From the NCBI GenBank assembly GCA_026214975.1, contig CM047815.1, positions 76,041,299-76,105,298 on the forward strand: a stretch of DNA of 64,000 nt, read 5' to 3'. Positions 1 through 11,967 of this stretch are shown one piece after another. A program made the translations under genes and the position numbers. The stretch's first letter is position 1. Each line of letters starts with the position of its first letter. Under the pieces are notes generated by a model. It was not told the DNA's origin and did not search any database. It saw only the letters and a list, made by a program, of their open reading frames with translations. This stretch comes from Gentiana macrophylla (taxonomy: Eukaryota; Streptophyta; Magnoliopsida; Gentianales; Gentianaceae).

Positions 1-76
1 TGAATAATAATATCATTTCATTTATTAAAACTAAAACAATTACAAAAAATTGTATTTCGGGACATCACACCTAACA
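1..76 (-). repeat. Terminal 76 bases of a LARD-family LTR, cut by the window edge
   Basis: Matches 25590-25664 and 33025-33099. It ends in the LTR terminus CCTAACA, which reads TGTTAGG on the minus strand. The rest of this LTR lies outside the window. Confidence 0.8.
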
Positions 77-2424
77 ATCTCCCCACTTGCACGAAAGCAT
101 GTGATTGATTGTTTTAGAGCACACCCTATTATTTAAAATACAACAAACTACATCTCTCACTTGCTCATATTTATGGATGTGGGGTGAGGCAAGATCCACA
201 CGCTTATCATAGTAAATTCCAAAGCATATATTATATGTAGAACTATCAGGTCTTACATTTCAATGTAAACCGTTATTTAAACTTCCAATATCTTTATTGG
301 TTAAGCGATTAATATTGTAACATCATCAAAAGCTATAGTAAGGCAATTTAACGGTTTCTCACTTGAGTGAGAACATCTCCCACCGATGAACGCGAGTGAG
401 CATCAGTCTAGAGGACTATGAATGGCCTATTCAGAAGTATAGAATGCTCTCACATCTCACATTTGAAAGCAGAGAAACCTCAAAATATATTTTAGGATAA
501 ACTTTCACGAGTGTTTGAATGGTTATCCAGGACAAGAAGTCACTTTACTCGGAAGCTCCACTTGGCTAAGTATGTCTTTCATGAGACGGACAGAAAATTA
601 AATCATGAACAAGCTATGTTATCTTTATAACCATTATCCTTTCCCGATTGAAAGGAAACTTAGTCAGCCAAACTTTGAGACAATAATAGCACGGTAGGAG
701 AAAGGAATCACCTAAGGCTTGGAGTCTTGATTAACTGTCTTTTAGGGGCCCATGCCTTCACTTTATAGAATAGAAGGAAAGGCACGTTTATCTAAATATA
801 AAAACCAATTGCTTTTAATAGTTAACTTAAGATGTAATTTTATATTACATATTTGTGAGTTCTAAAAGTGGTTTGACTTTATCAAAACAAAGTCGAGTCT
901 TGGATTACGTGCTTACCAAATGGTATATTCACTTTACATCGACAAACAAATTGCTCGAATAGAGGTAAATCCATTCGATTCAGAATCATAAGCAGAAAAA
1001 TATATCTTCCGTGATATCAAGGGTTGAATCAAATTCATTTCCTTTATATCACTCAACTATTCTAGCTAAAAATTAGCGCGCCGTTGTTTACTACTTTAAT
1101 CGATTAAATGCACTTTCTTGCTTGATACGCCTTAAAGAACTTACCTCGAGAAAATAGCCAAGGAGTCATAGAGTTGGTGATCCAAAATCACTTTATCCTT
1201 ATCCTATGATTTTTCAGTTTAATTAATTTTAAGTTCGACCTTAAAATTATTTTCTCGGTTTAGATGACTAACACTTTTAGACATATTCTCGAATTTCTTG
1301 ACTTTCCCGTGAATGGGAGCTTGATCTTGAACCAGTAGTTCGTTTGAGTGAACACTACCTGCAGACCCGTTAGGATATCTATTTTAGGTGTTACTAAATG
1401 CTGTGGACTTCTCGGATTATCTAATATACGGAAAAACAATAAGTCGCCAACATTTAAAGCTCCGCTTTGTTTATACGGTTCCAAATGCCGTCTAGCGAGC
1501 AATGCCTTTATGATTTTCGATTTTTCGATTAGAAAAAAATCTTATAGTTCCAATGTTTGAAGAAAAACAACAAATCACTTAGAACTCCCCTTCAGTTCGC
1601 CGATTCCCGAATATCGTCTAACTAGCGACGAGTTCATGACTTTCGGTTTTTCAATTAAACTGATTACGTGTGGAGTTGAGTTACCCACTTTTCTAATGTT
1701 CTCAGAAAAACAATAAATCATAAAGCTCTCTTAGTTCATTTGATTCCAAATATCGTCCAACTAGTAACACTTCACATGATTTTTCCGATTTTTTCAATTA
1801 GAAAATTACTTGTGTAATTCTTACTGCGCTCAAAGTCAACAGAAAATTTCAAAGTGAATTTGTCTTTGATCAAATAAGAGTCTTCCGTTTGGCTTGAATG
1901 ACACCCGAGTGACATACACGTATGTCACTCAGTTTCTAGAAGGCCTTAGAGAAAATATCTCTTCGTAAAAATTAATTAAAACCTCTCGATTAAATAGTTC
2001 AACACGTCTAATTACTTTCCACTTTTTAACGAAGTCAATACTAGTCAATTATAAATTTTTTAAGCAATTTAGTAAGGGATATAATCACGTAAATATAAAT
2101 TGACATGTATTAATTCAAGTTTAACCTTTACTACATATTATTTTATTTTAGGAATTATGCAAACTATAAGTAATTCTACTCTACCATTTCAAGGTTTTAA
2201 CCTCGCATCTGGTCTGTGCCAGGGTAGGTCAAAGAGATAATGGTTAAATAGTTTCAATCTCATCAACTATGAATAACTTGTGAGAGTCAGACATCCCACG
2301 GATTTAATAATTAATACAAAATTAATTATAATAATCCCATTAAATAAGATAATCTGCGCGAAAACATGATTTATAACGTCCCTCCGGATCAATTAGTTAC
2401 TAAATTAATTAATTACCCGTATTA

Positions 2425-3694
2425 ATAATATTCTAGAACAAATGACTTAAGCAATAATATTTATCTTTATTATTTACCATAAATATTTATCCAATAAATA
2501 TTTTATGAAAATTGAGCATAAGTAAATACACATGTCTTATTAATCACAAGAAAACTAATTTCTTGTTCCATAAAACATCACTTAAGGCGAAATTTATCAC
2601 TTGAGACCTAGTCACAATATATTAATACAAAATTAGTTGCAATAATCATTTTAGCTAAGATTATGAAAATATCTTTTTTATGCACATATTTAATTATTTC
2701 TTGTTCCGCAAAGCCACAACTAATTTAATAGTCACACTAAACAATTAATTCACATATCAATTAATTCTTTCGTTTTAATAAAGTCCAACAAGAACTAAAT
2801 TAATATTATTAGGATTCGACGTCCGAGAATAGCTATGCTATATTGAGGAGGCGTCGAGGGGACCATGGACTAATAATCGCCGGCTCCGATAAATCAAATA
2901 AATAATTATCTTACGAGCGAATAATTATATTCGATAAATCAATCACAGGAATATGCCACCATAATCCCGTGGTTGCACTCCTCCGATTATGAGATTATAT
3001 TTATCTCTCACGAGAATAATAATAGCGTCCATTGATATAATCATTACATATGGATTAATCTCTCATAGACTGCTCATTCTAAATCGGGAAGTTACCGTTA
3101 ACCCTTTCTAGAACCTCTTATCCTTATTTACCATTAACCCCTAGTGATCAATTAATTCATACAACTCACCGGTAGCTAATCGATGTAATATGAACTCCAT
3201 GGATCGATCGGTTTCTAGGATTAACAAACAAGTGAATCTGTCTATCTACTTCCATAAATGGAAGGAATGGATTCCGTATCTCTGACAACACGTACTACTC
3301 ACCTACCAATCTAGTTACAATGCCAAGATGGGGTAATTCACCACGGACTCGGTGTAATCCTTAAGCTGTCAAGTCAAACTTCATACTTGATTCAAGCGGT
3401 TGACTGTGATCACCTGAGAGATTAAGATATATCCATAAATATGATCATCCATTGATTCGATAAGACTTCGATTACGGAATTATATAAGTGAACTCTAATC
3501 AAATCGGTCCAAATTTATATGATATATCTATCATATATAAATACCCCACTAGGTTCTCTTAACCGAAAGTCCGGATAAGACAATCACACCTATTGTGTTA
3601 TGGGCATTAATAGCACGTTAAAGGAGAGACCCGATACTCTCGATTAACTTCACTATGGGCTAATTGTATTTTAAAGTACATCTTCACTAACTCA
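2425..3694 (-). repeat. Partial LTR of LARD copy 1
   Basis: Collinear with 24270-25480 and 31710-32910, including the block ATTAGGATTCGACGTCCGAG near 2810. The outer part on the low-coordinate side is lost in an internal deletion, and the high-coordinate end is lost at the junction at 3694/3695. Confidence 0.75.
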
Positions 3695-5246
3695 GGAAAG
3701 CGCAATTACGAAGAAGAGAAGAGAGCCGCTGAGTTGAAGGGAGTTAAGACGACGATCCCTCTGGTTGATATCCGGAAAGACGCTCCGGGAGCCTCTAGGT
3801 CTATAGGTGGGAAATCGACGCAGCCGCCAGCCAAGCAACCGGAGGGCAAGGCCCCAGCTACCAAAACTTTGAAGCAAACAACCTTGACCAAACCTCCTGC
3901 TGGTTACAAGAAGAAAAGGGCTTTTGTTGAAGAGATTGACCCCGCCGGGGGTGGGGTTGACGAGCAGGACGCTCCCCTACCTAAGAAATCCAAAGTCGTA
4001 CACGCTCCTGGGAAAGAGGTGGTTGATAAAGGCAAAACCTCCGATAAAGGCAAATCTCTAGCTGACACATCATTCTCAGCTGCCACAAGGTCGATGGTCC
4101 CTTTCGCCGGTGTGCCCGTTGGGCACGAAGGTCACCCGGCGGTCTAGTCAGACAAGGAGTATATGCGCCAACAGCCCTTAGATATGTCTAAAGCGATCAC
4201 GATCTCAAAAGATCTCTGATGTGGCCCCGCTGAGGCATTTAAGGTGGGGTCTTCCTAACCTAATTCAGCTAGAAATTGGCCGGGGTATTGTGAACCGGAT
4301 CGTGTTGGCTGATCAGTCCGATCCTCGCCGCACCTTTCTCCAAAACATTGAAGATTTGTGGGGTTTATATGGCGCCACGATGAGCATGGTAAACCTCTGC
4401 CCGCTACGTGCTTTTCTTTTGTCTTTCTCTTTTATTTATGAAGTCCTGTTTAACTCCGCCATATTTCCTCTTTTTCTGGTCGGCACCGGCTTGGCACAGT
4501 TTATAAATGATTACCGGAGCACCATAGCATGGAGCTCAGACGCTACCCGGTCTTTAAACGCCGTTAAAATGGTAGGAGACGAACTGCGAGTCCGACTCAA
4601 TGCTACTGAATCTGAAAACATCGAACTAAAGAAGCAGCTCGCTGAAAATGATGGTCTGAGGAAGCAGCTCGTTGAGGTGAGGAAGATGCAGCGAGAGGCT
4701 CCGAAGAACTCTGACCGTCTAGAGATGATGAATGCAGAACTTGCGGAGAAAGATAGATCAGCTGCTAAGTCCATGAAGGAGATGCAACAGCGGATTGATG
4801 AGGCCAGAGCTCATTGGGAAGCCAAGCAAGAAGTAACCGCTGCTCTAAAAAGACAGCTGAAGGAGCTGAGTCCCGGAGTCGAGGCCCAGATATAGGCTGC
4901 CCGAAAAGCTGCTGCGGGTGATAACTTCTTGATGGGACATGATCAAGGATTTTATCACATCTCTAGATGTGTGTGGGCTCACGGCGGCGACAACATTCCC
5001 GATGTCGGAACCTTGAGGGATTGGATACTTACTTATCCTTTCGCTGATCATCTGAGGGGTTTCCACTCGCAAATCCCCTTCTCCGAGATCGAACTGCATG
5101 AATATACTGAGGGCTGGGAGGCTCCCCCTGTTGATGAGGAGAACCTAAGGGAGTTAGTAATTCGTGCTACTTGGGAGGCCGACCGAGGAAGAAGCCCCAG
5201 CCGCCGAGCAAACAGAGCAGACCGAGTCGGATGCGAATGCTGGTAA
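3695..5246 (+). pseudogene. Antisense accessory ORF (aORF) of the Tat element
   Basis: Open frames run on plus, opposite to gag-pol, downstream of integrase: 3695-4147 with no start codon because of truncation, about 4221-4895, and 4929-5246. The first piece is a basic, Pro/Lys-rich linker. The second has a charged heptad-like stretch at about 4560-4870 (repeated KKQLAE/RKQLVEV-type blocks) predicted to form a coiled coil. The third is an acidic C-terminal tail with aromatic residues. Domain order and position fit the aORF proteins described for Tat elements, often annotated as putative gypsy-type transposon or gag-like proteins. Stops at 4145, near 4218 and at 4893 break it. Function is unknown. 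The family assignment is from layout and protein character, not a search. Confidence 0.6.
4389..4499 (+). other. Candidate spliceosomal intron in the aORF
   Basis: The segment starts GTAAAC, is pyrimidine-rich in its second half (TTTCCTCTTTTTCTGG), and ends TTGGCACAG. It is 111 bases, a multiple of three, and has no in-frame stop, so both spliced and unspliced forms stay open. Its translation is hydrophobic and unlike the charged coiled coil on either side. Inference only. Confidence 0.35.
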
Positions 5247-5962
5247 TCTGATGCATCCCTCCCTTCGAGCAGAAAATGTTGGCGATGACAACATGCGGCC
5301 CGAAGACTCTTAGATTTGTTGGTTCTGCGTTGTAAAAACAATGTTTTGATTTCGTATTTGTATGACTTATTCTTTCCGCACTTTATTTGTGATAACTTTT
5401 CCTTTGCTTGCCAAATGTATGAAGCTTCTTCTCTGTTCGTCTGTATGTATATTTTTTCTCGAGTTTACCGTATATATCGAGTCCGATGTAGTAGTGTCCT
5501 CTGGACCCCTTTGTTTTAGATAAGATTCGAAGTTGATAGCGGACGAGCTGAATTTGAAATATGGCCCCCCTTGTATCTTACCTAAAATAACTGCCCGCTC
5601 TTACATCACTCTTATCTAATGCCCTCTTGAATCTTATCTCAAATAACCGCCTGATCGCATATTTGAAATTTTTCCGGGGTGCGGCCCCTTGTTTGGGATA
5701 AGATTCAGAGTCGAAGACGATAAGTGCTTTGAAAATTTTTGCCTCCCTTTCTAAACAAAGTCTGAGATGAATCCGAAGTCTTTGTTTGAAATTTTTTTCG
5801 GGATTGTACATATGCTGAAAGATAACGCGTTTGCTAAAAGGTAAATGTAAAACCGGACTATACCGAGCTCGCCTCACCCCGCTAGGTGAGAGAAAGTTAC
5901 AAGTAAGAAAGCTTAAACGCTCACATCGTAAATGAGATAATAGCCATAACCCTAGCCGATTA
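5247..5962. other. Spacer between the aORF and the integrase stop codon
   Basis: Contains the probable 3' untranslated part of the antisense ORF and the non-coding tail of the gag-pol transcript. The long minus-strand frame that crosses it is out of frame with the integrase end and carries no recognisable domain. Two short similar blocks containing GATAAGATTC (about 5520 and 5696) hint at a local degenerate repeat. Confidence 0.4.
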
Positions 5963-7390
5963 TTACATGTAGTACCTTTTGAGGTTGTCCGCATCCCACG
6001 GCCTGTTGAGTTTGAAACCCTCTTGGTTTCTGAGGACGTAAGTCCCTTTTTTGATTTCCCTGGCGACTTAATAAGGGCCTTCCTAATTTTCCATAAGCTT
6101 GACTTTATCGGGATCGAGACCAGTGGATTTTTATTCCGGAGAACGAAATCGGCGACCTTGAAGGAATGGTCGTGAATCCATTTGTTGTGTTGTCGCTTAG
6201 CGCTCTGTTTGTAATTTACTAACCGATGATATGTTGCCAATATTTTCTCCTCCTCTAGATCTAGGTTGATCTGCATGTTTAGTAAATTGTCCGCTGGATC
6301 GTACACAGCGACCCTGATACTGAGGAGCGTCATTTCAATTGGAGTCATGGCCTCCGACCCGTAAGTGAGAGCGAACGGTGTTTCCCCGGTCGGTGTTTTG
6401 ATTGTTGTCCGGAGTGCCCATGATATGGCGGGAAACTCGTCGACCCAACCGCCTGCCTTAGCTTTCTCACTCACGCTCTTTTTGAGCATTTTAATTATCT
6501 GTTTGTTGCCGGCCTCGGCTTGGCCATTGCCCTGGAGATAAGCTACAGATGATTGCCAATGCCTGACCTTGAATTCCTCGCAAAAACATGAGAATTCCTT
6601 CCTGAATTGTGGACCATGATCTGACACCACTGCCTGTGGGATACCAAAACGAGACCATATCTGATCGTGTAGGAAGTAACCCGCATCGTTTGCGCCTATT
6701 TTGACCATAGGCTTGGCCTCGATTCATTTTGTGAAATAGTCTACAGCCACTATGATAACTTTGCATCCGCCCCTTCCAGGCGGAAATGGTCCGATGAGGT
6801 CGAGTCCCATATGTCGAAAGGCCAAGGTGTGACCACAATGCTCTGCTCGACCGATGGTATCCTCGGGATGTCTGCATGTTTTTGGCATTCCGGACATTCT
6901 CTGACTAGCTTCTCCTAATCCTTAAGGATTGTCGGCCAATAATACCCCGCTGTGATAACCTTATGTGCTAAGGAGCGGCTAGTAGGATGGCCCCCACACA
7001 CTCCTTGGTGAAGTTCGATAAGTATTTTCTTGCTTTCCTCCTCTCGGACACACCGCAATAAAGGTTTAGTAGCGGACCTTCTGTAGAGCGTTCCGTCATG
7101 TATAATGTACCTGGCCGCTCTCTTTCTGAGTGCGCGAGACTTATCTGCCTCAGCGGGCAAGGTGCCCGATTCAATATAATCTTGAACTTCATCAATCCAA
7201 CACGGAGTCGACATCGGTCATTGATCTCCATGATTTTTGTTATTTCGACGGTAGGTACAGTAAGATACTCTATCATTATTGAAGGATCTACAATTTCCTC
7301 CTCAAGAGATAGCTTAGAGTGATAATCTGCTCGCTCGTTATCCTCTCTTCGAACTTTGATAAATACGCAATAGCTGAAGCCGGCTCTCAA
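5963..7390 (-). pseudogene. Ty3/gypsy integrase (Tat element), frameshifted
   Basis: Integrase joins the cDNA copy to host DNA. The N-terminal zinc-binding part is at about 6915-7214, with an HQGVCGGH motif and GYYWPT, followed by CPECQKH near 6890. The catalytic core runs from about 6870 to 6300: VDYFTK holds the first Asp (about 6735), VSDHGPQF the second (about 6620), and GQAEAGNKQ the Glu (about 6520). The C-terminal domain ends GTYVLRNQEGF...RYYM with stop TAA at 5963-5965. A frameshift separates the zinc-finger, first-Asp and second-Asp segments (near 6710 and 6890), and another lies near 6080. No chromodomain is visible, as expected for Tat. Confidence 0.8.
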
Positions 7391-7885
7391 TCGTCAAACA
7401 ATCTCTCCATACTTTTCGAGGATACCGCAACGCGTCCCGTAGTCCCCGATATTTGGTTGACGATGAGTTAGGAATCACAGTAGACTTCAATATTTTCTAC
7501 TTTCAGCTCTTTCGCAAGCTTAAGTCCGGCTATAACTGCTTAATACTCGGCTTGATTATTCGTGGCCGGGAACTCGAACCTTAGAGATTTTTTGATTTCC
7601 TCTGTTGTCCTAGGCTCTATTAAAATAACACCGACCCACAACAATTTCGACTTGACGCTCCGTCGACATATAGTTGCCAGCACTGATCGGGTTTTCTCGG
7701 GGCTACAGAGGGCCCAAGTGGTATGGGCAAACTCGATTGAGGCGAGCTGAAACTTGTCTCAACAATAAAATCCGGCAATGCTTAAGCTTTGATAGCTTTT
7801 CTGGGTTGATAGAAAATATCGAACACAGTGATTTCGATAGCCCATCGGAGCAAGCGACCTGAAAAGTCGGGCTTATGTAGTATAT
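7391..7885 (-). pseudogene. Second (archaeal-type) RNase H of the Tat element, with in-frame stop
   Basis: Minus-strand translation gives GVILIEP, LRFEFPATNNQAEY, then a stop (TAA) where Glu is usual, then AVIAGLKLAKEL, then YCDSxLIVNQI and GDYGTR. This is the conserved layout of the additional RNase H found after the normal one in Tat elements, where it degrades RNA in the hybrid. The premature stop maps near 7541-7543. The N-terminal part is degraded by frameshifts between 7700 and 7885. Confidence 0.65.
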
Positions 7886-7896
7886 GGCGCATCGGA

Positions 7897-9114
7897 CTAT
7901 CTATTAAGACAATTATAGTGTGCGAAGTAAAGTATAACAAGCGAGTAGGCTAACTTTTCAACATTAAAATAGTGACTCTCCACCGGACTGAGAGCCTTGC
8001 TTACATAGTAAGCCATGCTTACATAGTAAACGGGATTTTGGAGGGTTCCGGCCTCCTTTACAAGTACGGCGGCAACAACCCGGTCCGAGGCCGCCAGGTA
8101 CAAAAACAAAACATCTCCTTCTACAGGGCTAACCAAGAGAGGTGGCTTTCCTAGATACTCTTTCAAAGATTGAAATGCATGTGAACATTCTGCATTCCAG
8201 GAAAAGGTCTTGTCACCCTTGAGTATTTTGAGAAAGTGAGACATTTCTCTGCCGATTTGGAGATGAAGCGACCCAATGTGATGATTCTGCCATTGAGCCT
8301 CTAGAACTTCTTTTATGGTCGTGGGCTCTTGCATGTCGAGCAAAGCATGTATCTTTTCTGGATTAGCCTCGATGCCACGACGACTAACCAAAAACCCAAG
8401 AAACTTGTCTGCCTGGACGCCAAACGTACATTTGGCCTGATTGAGCTTCATCGAGTGCTTACGGACATTATCAAACGTCTCCCGGAGGTCGGCGGTATGA
8501 CCTTCACCTTTAGATTTGACGACCATATCGTCTATGTAGGCCTCCGTATTTTTCCCAATCTGCGAACTGAAAACTTTGTTGACCATTCTTTGATAAGTTG
8601 AACCCGTATTTTTCAGCCCGACGGACATCATTTCGTAATAGTACAGGCCCCCAGCAGCTCTGAAAGCCGTTTTTTCTTTGTCGGACTCAGCCATCCGCAC
8701 CTGATGATAACCCGAATATGCATCCAAAAAGCTCAAAGTTTCAAACCCAGCTATAGAATCAACTAACCGATCAATCCTTGCAAGCTGATAAGGATCCATC
8801 GGACAGGCTTTGTTGATGTCCGTGAAGTCGACGCACATTCTCCACTTGCCGTTGTAATTTTTTACCATTACCATGTTCGCTAAACACGTGGGATAAGCTA
8901 GCTCCCTTATGATTCCCGCTTGAAGAAGCTTTCCTACTTCTACCTTAACCGCAGCCTCTTTTTCGGTTGTGAATTGTTGTGCCCGCTGTTGTATTGGTTT
9001 AAACGTAGAGTCGACGTTAAGATGATGGAGGGCGACGTAGGCCTCGACCCCTCTCATGTCCGTAACCACCCAGGCAAATGCATCTAGGTTTTCTTTGAGC
9101 AACTTAAACACCAT
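7897..9114 (-). pseudogene. Ty3/gypsy reverse transcriptase and first RNase H (Tat element)
   Basis: A 405-codon frame with near-complete RT and the start of RNase H. Visible RT motifs in order: WRMCVDFTDINKAC (about residues 91-104), LSFLDAYSGYHQV with its catalytic Asp (about 127-139), a degraded VGLKNTGSTYQRM in place of FGLKNAGATYQRL, the catalytic YIDDMVVKS (about 193-201), and KCTFGV...FLGFLVS (about 227-244). The RNase H part begins at TFSWNAEC and includes LYLAASD and KALSPVE. The internal ATG at 9114 is not the true start, since the polyprotein runs in from protease. A frameshift near 8300 disrupts the thumb-like joint. Confidence 0.85.
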
Positions 9115-9336
9115 TTCTTTCTCAGAGAGGTTCAGTCGAGCCCCTATCTTGATCTTCTGGTCGGGGTATTCGTCGTTAATGATTACCTAGACCAACTCAT
9201 CCTCCACTGTGAAGTCGGGCTCATCCCTGACTTGCAAAGTCTCACATTCCACTTTGACAGGCGAGGGTTCCCCAACTACCCTGATCATGTTGATGTTTTC
9301 CATGTTCTCGGACTGCTCGATGTGGGCTTTCTTGTT

Positions 9337-9918
9337 TCATGTCCTCATTTCGTGTATGTAGGTGAGGACGGTTGTGGGCTCGCTGATCGACGTTCCGACC
9401 CGGTCCCCAACGTAAAATTTTGCCTGCTGATGCGGGATAAAGGTGACCATTTGAAACTGCTTTAATGTTGGCGTTCCGATTATCATGTTATAATTTGACT
9501 GGAGATCGACCACAAGGAATGTTACCTTTTCTGTTCGGAAGGGTGCGTAATCCCCCATCTGTAAGTCCAAGTCGATGGCCCTCTTGACTTGTATTCTGTG
9601 ATTGGTGAAGCCCTCAAGGGTGTCATTATGCGGCCTCAAATTGGAGTCGGCGAACCCTAGCTCTCTGAAGCAGTTGTAGTATAAGATGTCTCGACATGCT
9701 CCCGTATCGATCATTACCCAGTTGACGCATGCCCGATTGATCACCACCGACACGCACAGACACATGTCCTCGATATTCACGGAAGTCACCAGCTCACTTT
9801 GGGTAAAAGCGAGGGGTTGCTCGTTCCTACGCAGGACAGCTAGCTTCTCCACGTGTTTGTTTATAGAGCCGATGCGGCTTTTGGTTTGATTGTTGCTGGG
9901 GGGAGTTTCCGTGATCAT
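9337..9918 (-). pseudogene. Retroviral-type aspartic protease (Tat element)
   Basis: Matures the gag-pol polyprotein. The active-site triplet is seen as WVMIDTGACRDIL (about residues 68-80), followed by a flap-like region and the C-terminal LQSNYNMIIGTPTL hallmark, which replaces the commoner YNAIIGRP. It lies between gag and RT, in the expected order on minus. The frame is intact over 193 codons but is separated from RT by stops at about 9115-9336. Confidence 0.8.
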
Positions 9919-9928
9919 CCGGATCTGT

Positions 9929-11268
9929 CTATCGTACTGGCAGGCTTACTGATTTTTTCTGTCTGGCCCCCCAGCATCTCTCTTGTAATGATCGTGGTTG
10001 CCGAGAGCGAGTAACTTTTTGATTGCTCGCTTGAACTGTATGCATTCTTCTCGTGGTATGGCCCTTGTCCCTATGGTATCCGCGATATTTGGTTGTGTCA
10101 CGGCGTGCATCTGGAACCATTGGGTAAGGCTCAGGGATCTCATCCCTTATTTCCTTAAGCATCTGAGTGTATGAGATTCTGAGAGGTGTGAAGTGCTCTT
10201 CCTTAAACCTCTCGGGCTTTTTAACATCTCTATCGCGATTTCTGCGGCTATCTCTGGGTGGACTGCGCTCAGTCCTTTGCTTGCCCTTGTTGGACGAAGA
10301 CGCTCCTTCATTTCCCGTGATTGCGATATATTTTCTTGTCGAACTCAACGTCTCTTGTAAGTTCGAGGGTGGCGTTAGCACGAAATAGGATTTCAGATAG
10401 CCGGAATTCAGCCCCGTCTCGAAGCTGCTCATCACAACGGTGTCCGCTTAACTCATACACTTTGTAAAACCGCTCATAATAGCTGTGGGTACCCTCAATT
10501 TCACCATGCCGGACCTCGTGCAGGTCGATGTGCGTCTTCTTGGGACCTCCTGCTGACTTGAATTCCGAAATGAATTTGTTGATCAGATCATCCCAAGATA
10601 AAATTGAACCCGGAGGGAGACCCCGGACCCATGACGCTGCTCTATCTTGCATCGACCCCACAAAGGCTATACACCACGCCTCACTGCTAGGCGTGCAAAA
10701 ACTAATCCTACTCTGGAAGGATGAACACCAATCTAAAGGATCCGTGGCTCCATGGTAGTTGGTAAAATTCAGGTAATGTGTACCACCCCTAGAAGCCACT
10801 TTCAAGATGTTCGGTGAAGTACGCTGGTACCCCAAGTCGGGTTTGTTTTTGTTCCCGCTGTACCTTTATGCAACTCATTTATCTGTTTTCTCATTATTCC
10901 CATCTCATCTCGATTTTCTGGAATAGGTGGGAGCGGGGTATAAATTTCCTCGGCCCGTGACTCTACTTGGCCCTCTACGTGGGTACAGACTTGCCGAGGG
11001 TTTTGAGGTCGCCCTGGGGCTGCACCGCGATCGTCGACCACGGGCCCCAGACGAACCAAAGTTGATTTTCTTCCCACTTTAGGCTGTGAAGTGGCATGAC
11101 TGCTCTCTTCTCTTTCCGTCCGCTGCGGTAGATTTGTTTTTTGCGGATGCGGAGTGGGTTGTACCTCTGTTGGTGCGGGTAGAGGGGAAATGAACTTGCG
11201 GATGGGTTGGGAAGGCAGGCCCTCCGCAATGTGTAGCATGTTAACCACACGCATTTCCTCTATGTACT
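9929..11268 (-). pseudogene. Gag polyprotein of the Tat element, start cut off by the Athila insertion
   Basis: The capsid-like retrotransposon gag domain sits at about 10330-10780 on minus, with YHGATDPLDWCSSFQSR, WVRGLPPGSILSWDDLINKF and HSYYERF. The nucleocapsid end at about 10000-10110 shows a zinc-knuckle remnant, YHRDKGHTT on one frame and EECIQFKRA on another, so a frameshift splits it. A Pro-rich N-terminal region lies at about 10900-11200. The 5' end of the frame is interrupted at 11268 by a 26.5-kb element, and the open frame continues past the target duplication at 37791-37795. Confidence 0.8.
11264..11268. repeat. Target-site duplication GTACT, left copy
   Basis: GTACT immediately precedes the Athila 5' LTR and recurs at 37791-37795 directly after the 3' LTR. 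Five bases is the usual duplication length for Ty3/gypsy integrase. Confidence 0.9.
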
Positions 11269-11807
11269 TGATGTATAACATTTATATGATAAAAATTACG
11301 ATGTTTTATATACGTTATCGACTATTTTTATATAAAATATAAGTAATTATAACAGATAATCTTATAAAATATTAATAGCTATGAATAAATCTAAATATTA
11401 TAAAAATCTAGTAAAAATGATAAAAAGTTATAAATTTTGTACCGGGTTAATAACCGGAGTGTCGTGTCAGATTCACGTGGGTATTTTTGGTATTTTACAG
11501 ACCTTAGGTAAACCAAGACCCCGAGTGACGACATTTTGTGGAGTAAAATCATATCTTTTGAAGGAATAAAGGAAGTGCCACGAGATTTAAAGTTCAAGTG
11601 GATCAATGGTTCGTGACGCCAGTATCAAGTTATATTTTCGACGAACAAATGGCCCAGCAAAAAGGCATTTTCTGAAAAAGAAGTCTTCATGGAAGTTATA
11701 GATCTCCTCAAGAGCTTTCCAACGCATCTTGAATTATGTCATTTGGAGATCCAGAGCTCAAGTTATGATTTTATCAAGTTTCGGATTAAGATTGGAAAAA
11801 ATCTATC

Positions 11808-11942
11808 CGGATCGATCCGATTTACCTCGGATCGATCCGAGGAAACATCATGATTAGACCAGCATGTGGCCCTGCGCAGAGAATATCCTGGGATAATATT
11901 TTTTATTCCCGGATCGATCCGGCCCTTTCTCGGATCGATCCG
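11808..11942 (+). promoter_or_regulatory. Four CGGATCGATCCG palindromes upstream of the TATA box (5' LTR)
   Basis: Perfect 12-base palindromes at 11808-11819, 11828-11839, 11910-11921 and 11931-11942, arranged as two pairs about 20 bases centre to centre. The last ends 17 bases before TATAAATA. A dimeric DNA-binding protein site is a reasonable reading, but this is inference. Confidence 0.6.
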
Positions 11943-11959
11943 GCTTGGGAAAACTTGCC

Positions 11960-11967
11960 TATAAATA
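11960..11967 (+). promoter_or_regulatory. TATA box of the Athila 5' LTR
   Basis: TATAAATA in CCTATAAATAGA, just downstream of the palindrome cluster. Same position in the 3' LTR (36543-36550). Confidence 0.7.

Larger units (their letters stand above)
1..3694 (-). mobile_element. Truncated, internally deleted LARD-like LTR retrotransposon (copy 1)
   Basis: The sequence matches, block by block, the better-preserved copy at 23833-33099. Positions 1-76 equal the last 76 bases of that element's LTR, ending CACACCTAACA. A polypurine tract follows (minus-strand sense AAGTGGGGAGAT), then an internal region with large gaps relative to copy 2, then an LTR piece from about 2425 to 3694. The right LTR stops at ACTAACTCA, about 180 bases short of its end, and the next base belongs to a Tat element. 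No open frame of meaningful length exists on either strand, so the family is non-coding here. Orientation comes from the PPT next to the left LTR and a tRNA-Met-like PBS next to the right LTR of copy 2. Confidence 0.75.
3695..11268 (-). mobile_element. Tat-lineage Ty3/gypsy retrotransposon, 3' portion
   Basis: On the minus strand the domain order is gag, protease, RT, RNase H, a second RNase H, integrase, and then an accessory ORF on the opposite strand. A second RNase H and an antisense ORF downstream of pol are reported hallmarks of Tat-lineage elements. The 3' LTR is missing because the element is cut at 3695. The 5' part (start of gag, leader, PBS and LTR) continues at 37796, on the far side of the Athila insertion. 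Stops and frameshifts occur throughout pol, so the element is inactive. Confidence 0.8.

Noticed and set aside
9232..9465. Plus-strand frames across the Tat pol (for example 8329-8601, 9232-9465)
   Set aside because: Shadows of the minus-strand protease and RT reading frames.
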